Shown: in pieces, positions 59,192 through 64,000 of the stretch
Layout of the letters: each line of letters begins with the position of its first letter
Position numbering within the stretch: the first letter of the stretch is position 1
Source: Methylobacterium sp. PvR107
GTDB taxonomy: Bacteria > Pseudomonadota > Alphaproteobacteria > Rhizobiales > Beijerinckiaceae
Direction of reading: 5' to 3'
NCBI RefSeq assembly: GCF_017833295.1
Contig: NZ_JAFIBW010000001.1
Coordinates: 1,488,001 to 1,552,000, forward strand
Length of the DNA: 64,000 nt
Notes under the pieces: generated by a model
Told to the model about the DNA's origin: nothing
The model's database searches: none
Seen by the model: only the letters and a program-made list of their open reading frames with translations
Translations under genes and position numbers: made by a program

Positions 59192-60943
59192 CTATCGCAT
59201 CTCGTCCGGCGCGGTCACACCGAGAACCGCAAGGCCGCTGGCTAGCGTGCTCCTGAGAGCTTCGACGAGCGCCAGCCGTGCCCAGGTCGACTTTCGGTCG
59301 GTTGCATTAACAAACCGTAATTGCGGCAAGTCTTTGCCCTTGTTCCAGAAACTATGAAGCGAGGAGGCAAGTTCATAGAGGTGAAACGCGATTCTGTGGG
59401 GCTCGTGCGCCACGGCGGCGGATTCGAGGATCCGCGGGTACTGGGCGATCAGGCGCATCATCTCGATCTCGCCGGCATCAATCAGGATGCCGAGATCCGC
59501 ATCCTGCACCAGGGCGGCGGCGGACAGATTCGCATCGGGGAACGCCTCACGGGCCTGCCGTTGGACCGATCGGGCGCGGGCATGGGCGTATTGAACGTAG
59601 AAGACCGGGTTGTCCTTGGATTGCTCGACCACCTTGGCGAGATCGAAATCCAGAGTCGCGTCGTTCTTGCGGTAGAGCATCATGAAGCGGATCGCGTCGC
59701 GGCCGACCTCGTCGATGACGTCGCGCAGGGTCACGAACTCGCCCGCGCGCTTCGACATCTTCACGGGCTCGCCTGCGCGCAACAGCCGCACGAGCTGGCA
59801 CAGCTTGACGTCGAGCGTCGCCCGACCGTCGCTGACCGCCTTCACCGCCGCCTGCATGCGCTTCACGTAGCCGCCGTGGTCGGCGCCGAGGACGTCGATC
59901 AGCTCCGTGGCCCCTGCGAGATACTTCGCCCGGTGATAAGCGATGTCGGAAGCGAAGTAAGTGTAGGAGCCGTCCGATTTGAGGAGAGGCCGGTCGCTGT
60001 CGTCACCGAATTCCCGGGTGCGGAACAGCGTCTGCTCGCGATCCTCCCAATCCTCGGGCAGCTGGCCCTTCGGCGGCGGAAGACGGCCCTCGTAGACCAG
60101 ACCTTTCTCGCGAAGCTCCTGCAGCAGCGCCTTCACGGCGCCGCTCTGCTGCAGAGTCCGCTCGGAGAAGAACACGTCGTGCCGGATCCCGATCGCCGCG
60201 AGATCGGCCCGGATCATGTCCATCATCATGCCGAGCGCCGTCTCGCGCACCGCAGGCAGCCAGTCCGCCTCCGGCAGGTCAAGCAGGGCGCGGCCGTGAG
60301 CCTGCGCGAGCTTGGTGCCCACCGGCTTGAGGTAATCGCCGGGATAGAGTCCCTCGGCGATGGCGAAGGGCTCGCCGAGCGCCTCGCGGTAGCGCTGGAA
60401 GGCAGAGCGGGCGAGCACATCGACCTGGGCGCCGGCATCGTTGATGTAGTATTCCCGCGTCACCTGCCGGCCGGCGGCGACCAGAAGGTTGCAAAGCGCG
60501 TCGCCGAAGACCGCCCCACGGCCGTGGCCGACATGCATCGGCCCGGTGGGGTTGGCCGACACGTACTCGACATTGATCGGCCCGCCGGGCAGATGCGCGC
60601 GGCCGAACTTTTCGGGCTCCGTCAGTGCGCTGCGCAGGACCGACTGGAAGATCTCCGGCACAAGACGCAGGTTGATGAAGCCTGGACCTGCGACGCTGAC
60701 CTCGGCGATCCGCGGATCCGCCCGCAGCTCCGCCGCCAGCGCTTCGCCGAGCGCCTTTGGGTTCGTCCGGGCCTCCTTGGAAAGCACCAGGGCCGCGTTG
60801 GTCGCGAGATCACCATGGGACGGATCGCGGGGCGGCTCGACGACCACGCGGCCGAGGTCGAGGCCTTCCGGCAGTTGGCCGGCGCGCGTCAGCGCTTCCA
60901 CGGCCTCGCGCACGCGCGCCTCGAACAGGGCGAAGATGTTCAT
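59192..60943 (-). CDS. argS: Arginyl-tRNA synthetase
   Basis: 583 aa from the ATG at 60943 ([18 protein letters not shown]); the frame continues upstream without support. N-terminal Arg-tRNA-binding domain, the HIGH motif within [24 protein letters not shown] in [18 protein letters not shown], and the C-terminal DALR anticodon-binding domain ([20 protein letters not shown]). Charges tRNA-Arg. It is 48 bases upstream of the SPOR gene and may be co-transcribed with it. Confidence 0.97.
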   Translation of the reverse strand: MNIFALFEARVREAVEALTRAGQLPEGLDLGRVVVEPPRDPSHGDLATNAALVLSKEARTNPKALGEALAAELRADPRIAEVSVAGPGFINLRLVPEIFQSVLRSALTEPEKFGRAHLPGGPINVEYVSANPTGPMHVGHGRGAVFGDALCNLLVAAGRQVTREYYINDAGAQVDVLARSAFQRYREALGEPFAIAEGLYPGDYLKPVGTKLAQAHGRALLDLPEADWLPAVRETALGMMMDMIRADLAAIGIRHDVFFSERTLQQSGAVKALLQELREKGLVYEGRLPPPKGQLPEDWEDREQTLFRTREFGDDSDRPLLKSDGSYTYFASDIAYHRAKYLAGATELIDVLGADHGGYVKRMQAAVKAVSDGRATLDVKLCQLVRLLRAGEPVKMSKRAGEFVTLRDVIDEVGRDAIRFMMLYRKNDATLDFDLAKVVEQSKDNPVFYVQYAHARARSVQRQAREAFPDANLSAAALVQDADLGILIDAGEIEMMRLIAQYPRILESAAVAHEPHRIAFHLYELASSLHSFWNKGKDLPQLRFVNATDRKSTWARLALVEALRSTLASGLAVLGVTAPDEMR

Positions 60944-61212
60944 CGGTCTCGGTCTCGCTCGCGCGGGGATCTCGTCGGCTGGCCCACCCGGCCTGCGCCC
61001 GCCCGGGTGCTCTAGCAAGGGGGCGGAGGGGTGTCACGGCATCGAAGGAGCCGCGTCCGATGCGCGAACCGAAGGCCCGGTTAACCGAGCGGCGTGCGGC
61101 GGCACGTTATCCCGTGCGATGAGTACTGATCCCTATAGACGTGGCTTGTCTTGAGGAAAATCAGACGGTGTCCTGACCGACGATCGTAAGATCCTCGATG
61201 ACGGAGAGACTG

Positions 61213-61599
61213 ATGAAGACCTTGATGATCGCAGGAGCGGCGCTCGGCGCCGTGATCCTGGCTGCTCCCTGCGCGGAAGCCCGCGGCTTCCGCTACGGTG
61301 GCGTCTACGGTGGCGGGTTCCACGGCGGCGGCTACGGCTATCGCGGGTTCGCGGGGCGCGGATTCTACGGGCGCGGCTATGGCGGCTACGGGTACGGGCG
61401 CGGCCTCGGCTACGGACTTGCCGGCGCCGGCATCGGGCTGGGTCTCGGCCTCGCTGCAGGCAGCCTCTACGGGGCCTACGGCTATGGCGGATACGGTGGC
61501 TACGGTTATGGCTACGGCTATCCCGCCGCCTATGGCGGCTACAGCTACAGCTATCCGGCCGGCTATTACGGCGGCTACGGATACGGCTGCGGCTGCTGA
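61213..61599 (+). CDS. Gly/Tyr-rich secreted protein, 128 aa
   Basis: The ATG at 61213 is preceded by GGAGAG and begins a signal peptide (MKTLMIAGAALGAVILAAPC, ending near AEA). An upstream ATG (61198) adds five residues. The mature part is built of GGGY, GYGYG and YGGYG units, with a central Gly/Leu-rich stretch (GLAGAGIGLGLGLAAGSLYG) that may associate with membranes, and ends YGYGCGC. Low-complexity Gly/Tyr proteins of this type occur widely in Rhizobiales as possible envelope or matrix components. Function unknown. Confidence 0.75.
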   Translation: MKTLMIAGAALGAVILAAPCAEARGFRYGGVYGGGFHGGGYGYRGFAGRGFYGRGYGGYGYGRGLGYGLAGAGIGLGLGLAAGSLYGAYGYGGYGGYGYGYGYPAAYGGYSYSYPAGYYGGYGYGCGC

Positions 61600-61608
61600 G
61601 CCCGATGT

Positions 61609-61638
61609 CCCTCGCCCGGCCTCACGGCTCGGCGAGGG
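61609..61638. terminator. Hairpin between convergent genes
   Basis: CCCTCGCC (61609-61616) pairs with GGCGAGGG (61631-61638) around a 14-base loop. It overlaps the dgt stop codon and lies 10 bases past the Gly/Tyr-rich gene. It is a likely two-way terminator, but without a T-run. Confidence 0.45.
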
Positions 61639-62869
61639 GCAAGCCCCGACTCGGCAATGCCCAGTGCAGATCAGGCGTCGAATCGTAGAGCTTCCGGTGG
61701 GCCAGTACCGCGTAGGTGTCGGTCATGCCGGCGATGTAGTCCGCGACCCTGCGCGCCACGCGCGCCTCGCTGGCGCCGTCGAGGCTGGTGCTCCACTCCT
61801 CGGACATGCGCGACGGATCCGCCGTGAAGGCGGCGAACAGATCGCGGACGATGGCGTCAGCCTTCCTGCGCACCGCAACGACGCCCGGATGCCGGTACAT
61901 CCGCCCCCAAAGAAAGTGCATGATTTCGGCGTCGGCTGCCGCGATTTCCGGCGAGAACGCGATGACCGGCTCGCGCGCGCCACGAATATCCTCGACGCCG
62001 CGTGGATCGAGCGCCGCGATTCGGCGCCCGCCTTCGCGGATCACGTCCTCGACGAAGCGCGTGATCACGCGCCGTGCCAATTCGTGGATCTTTCGCGACG
62101 GTTCCAGACCGGGATGAAGCCGGTCGATCTCGTCGAGGAGGCCAGCCAGGAACGGCACGGCGCGCAGATCCGGGATCTCGAACAGGCCGGCCCGTAATCC
62201 GTCATCGAGGTCGTGGGCCGCGTAGGCGATATCGTCGGCGAGCGACGCGGCCTGCGCCTCCGGGCCGGCTTGGCTCCACAGGTCCAGGGGATTCAGCGCG
62301 TCATATTCGAGGATGGCGGCCGGGATACCGCGCTCGACGTAGCGCGGGGTTGGCCGTCCGTCGGCGGTAAGCAGCGGCCCGTTGTGCTTGACGAGACCTT
62401 CCAGCGACTCCCAGGCGAGGTTGAGCCCGTCGAAACCGGCGTAGCGCCGCTCCAGGCGCGTGACGATCCGCAGAGCCTGCGCGTTGTGGTCGAACCCACC
62501 ATGGGCGGCCATGCAGGCGTCCAGGGCGTCCTCGCCGGTATGGCCGAAGCAGGTGTGGCCGAGATCATGGCTCAGCGCCAAAGCCTCCGCGAGGTCTTCG
62601 TCGAGGCCCAGGGCCCGGGCAAGGGCACGGCCGATCTGGCTCACCTCGAGGGTATGCGTAAGCCGGGTGCGGTAATGATCCCCCTCGTGATGCACGAAGA
62701 CCTGCGTCTTGTGCTTGAGGCGCCGGAAGGCCGTCGAGTGGATGATCCGGTCCCGGTCGCGCTGGAAATCGCTGCGCGTGGGCGATTCCGCTTCGGGGAT
62801 GTGTCGGCCGCGGGTCCGGGCCGGATCCGTGGCGTAGGGCGCGCGCCAGCGCTCACCGTTCGGTCGCAC
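61622..62869 (-). CDS. dgt: Deoxyguanosinetriphosphate triphosphohydrolase-like protein
   Basis: 415 aa from a GTG. HD-domain dNTP triphosphohydrolase: [24 protein letters not shown] at the N-terminus (split: [18 protein letters not shown]), [38 protein letters not shown] (metal HD pair) and [18 protein letters not shown] (final metal Asp). Type 2 members of this family hydrolyse dNTPs to deoxynucleosides and triphosphate and help control the dNTP pool. It is divergent from erpA, as is common in alphaproteobacteria. Confidence 0.95.
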   Translation of the reverse strand: MRPNGERWRAPYATDPARTRGRHIPEAESPTRSDFQRDRDRIIHSTAFRRLKHKTQVFVHHEGDHYRTRLTHTLEVSQIGRALARALGLDEDLAEALALSHDLGHTCFGHTGEDALDACMAAHGGFDHNAQALRIVTRLERRYAGFDGLNLAWESLEGLVKHNGPLLTADGRPTPRYVERGIPAAILEYDALNPLDLWSQAGPEAQAASLADDIAYAAHDLDDGLRAGLFEIPDLRAVPFLAGLLDEIDRLHPGLEPSRKIHELARRVITRFVEDVIREGGRRIAALDPRGVEDIRGAREPVIAFSPEIAAADAEIMHFLWGRMYRHPGVVAVRRKADAIVRDLFAAFTADPSRMSEEWSTSLDGASEARVARRVADYIAGMTDTYAVLAHRKLYDSTPDLHWALPSRGLPLAEP

Positions 62870-63022
62870 GATGTCCGCTCGCCTGTGCCCGCAGCCTAGT
62901 CATGACCCCTCCCCGTCGGGCGCGTTGCAGCGCGGGCCCGCGCCTCATATCTTGTGGGCGAAGGCGTCCGCGGCAACACGCGCACGTCGCCGTCCACCGA
63001 ACGAATGCGTGGCCCGAGATCG

Positions 63023-63349
63023 ATGACTGATATCACTCTGACCGCCCGCGCGGCCAAGCGCATCAACGAGATCATGGGATCCGAGCCATCCGGCTCGTCA
63101 TTGCGGATCAGCGTCAACGGCGGCGGCTGCTCGGGCTTCTCCTATGCCTTCGACATCGCCCGGGATCGGGCGGCTCAGGACATCGCGATCGAGCGCGACG
63201 GCGCCACCGTCATCGTCGATCCGGTCTCGCTGGAATATATGAGCGGCTCGACCATCGATTTCGTGAACGATCTGATCGGCCAGTCCTTCAAGATCGAGAA
63301 CCCGCTGGCGACCGCCTCCTGCGGCTGCGGTACGTCCTTCTCCCTCTAG
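63023..63349 (+). CDS. erpA: Iron-sulfur cluster insertion protein, A-type carrier
   Basis: 108 aa from the ATG at 63023; the frame is open to 62954 without support. HesB/IscA/ErpA fold: ITLTARAAKRINEIM, SLRISVNGGGCSGFSYAF (C36), and the C-terminal NPLATASCGCGTSFSL (C100, C102). The three cysteines carry an Fe-S cluster for delivery to client proteins. The position opposite dgt favours ErpA over other A-type carriers. Confidence 0.93.
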   Translation: MTDITLTARAAKRINEIMGSEPSGSSLRISVNGGGCSGFSYAFDIARDRAAQDIAIERDGATVIVDPVSLEYMSGSTIDFVNDLIGQSFKIENPLATASCGCGTSFSL

Positions 63350-63486
63350 GCGGCCTACCGCGAGCCGTTGCGCTCTTACGACACCCGCCCCGGCACGGAA
63401 GCCCGACCCGGCCCGCGCGATTGCCAGGTCCGGCAAAACGCGGCACCCCTACGGGATCCTCCAAAAGCCCCGGTCCTGAGACGGTC

Positions 63487-64000
63487 ATGATCCATCCGAA
63501 GGCCTGCTTCCGCCTCCGGTCGGCCTTGGCGGCGGCTGGCGCGATGGCCCTGCTCGGCCTCGGCGCGCCCCTTGCACCGGTCGCCGCGCAGGAGGGCGCC
63601 GCCGCCGTTCAGGACATCACCGTCACCGACGTGGTGTTGCCGCTCGGCGGAACGCTGCTCAAGGCGCCGAAGCTGACGGCGAGCGGCACGCGCCTCTCCA
63701 AGGACGACCTCGCCGGGATCCTCCGGCCGGACTCGCCCGTTCCCTGGGAAACGCGGCTTGCCCAGCTCGACGCAGCGAGCCTCACGGTCCCGGTTCTCAC
63801 GTCGGAAAATATCGGGCCGGGCGACAACCGCCAGATCGTCACGTACCGCGACGTCATCGCGCGCGATGTTCGGGCGGGCCGCGTCGGTGAGCTGACCGCC
63901 GCGGGTGCAACGATCAGCGTCGTCGCGGGTCCGAACCGCAGTTCCGGCACCTACGGTCAAGTGCGGGCGACGGATCTCGATCTCGCGGCACTGAACCGTC
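63487..64000 (+). CDS. Exported protein, 5' part only
   Basis: An ATG at 63487 opens a frame that runs off the right edge, giving 171 residues. A signal peptide (LRSALAAAGAMALLGLGAPL, cleavage near VAAQ) is clear. The mature part has QDITVTDVVLPLGGTLLKAP and LTASGTRLSKDDLAGIL, a pattern of short beta strands; TYRDVIARDVRAGRVGELTA follows. Codons end in G/C throughout. No family recognised. It is presumably periplasmic or outer-membrane located. Confidence 0.75.
   Translation, partial: MIHPKACFRLRSALAAAGAMALLGLGAPLAPVAAQEGAAAVQDITVTDVVLPLGGTLLKAPKLTASGTRLSKDDLAGILRPDSPVPWETRLAQLDAASLTVPVLTSENIGPGDNRQIVTYRDVIARDVRAGRVGELTAAGATISVVAGPNRSSGTYGQVRATDLDLAALNR

Noticed and set aside
1..64000. tRNA, rRNA, CRISPR or insertion sequences
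   Set aside because: No T-loop GTTCGAATC-type block with matching stems, no regularly spaced repeats and no transposase-like frame was found by eye. A tRNA scan would be the decisive check.

Overview
The window reads as a chromosomal segment of a Methylobacterium/Methylorubrum-type alphaproteobacterial methylotroph. GC is very high, most coding start codons are ATG or GTG with GTGA/ATGA overlaps, and the middle holds a complete lanthanide-uptake (lut-type) operon next to genes for methanofuran/tetrahydromethanopterin-type C1 cofactors and an MxaD-like periplasmic protein. No tRNA, rRNA, CRISPR array, prophage or insertion sequence was seen.

Layout. (1) About 0-13.4 kb: small secreted proteins and a dispersed exopolysaccharide set (Wza-like export lipoprotein, Wzz/GumC-like protein with a degenerate kinase domain, CelD/FemAB-like acetyltransferase, polysaccharide deacetylase, GT4 glycosyltransferase, undecaprenyl-phosphate glucose phosphotransferase), interrupted by DUF2842, heme A synthase and a hemolysin III-like membrane protein. 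(2) 13.4-22.2 kb, minus strand: lutABCDEFGH, read right to left. It has an ABC transporter (substrate-binding protein, ATPase, permease), a beta-propeller, a cupredoxin-like protein, two small cysteine-pair proteins and a TonB-dependent receptor, with one further small cysteine-pair protein downstream. lutC to lutG are joined by overlapping stop/start codons. (3) 22.3-27.8 kb, plus strand, divergent from lut: a seven-gene operon with a DUF3280 lipoprotein-like/exported protein, MfnB-like aldolase, amino-acid-kinase-family enzyme, DUF6513, DUF447, an MxaD-like protein and a YncE-type propeller. Together these two operons link metal uptake for lanthanide-dependent methanol dehydrogenase, periplasmic methanol oxidation and the cytoplasmic formaldehyde oxidation cofactors. 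(4) 27.9-34.5 kb: two alpha/beta hydrolases, a receiver-only response regulator, a DUF192/double cold-shock pair and a DUF1624 membrane protein. (5) 34.6-37.5 kb: efp divergent from epmA-epmB, the EF-P beta-lysylation module. (6) 37.5-48.3 kb: GST, RraA-like, YdcF, DUF3253, DUF599, acylphosphatase, FNT channel, a small-gene cluster downstream of pccA that contains one frameshifted gene, an L,D-transpeptidase, a deacetylase-family protein and a LysE exporter. (7) 48.3-64 kb: housekeeping genes ribB, aroC, a stand-alone McrB-N-like gene coupled to anmK, tyrS, an orphan KdpE-like regulator, tatABC, nagZ, a SPOR protein, argS, dgt and erpA, ending in a truncated secreted protein gene.

Gene symbols for lut follow the gene order remembered for Methylorubrum extorquens AM1. 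No database search could be run, so family assignments rest on motifs and remembered family features.
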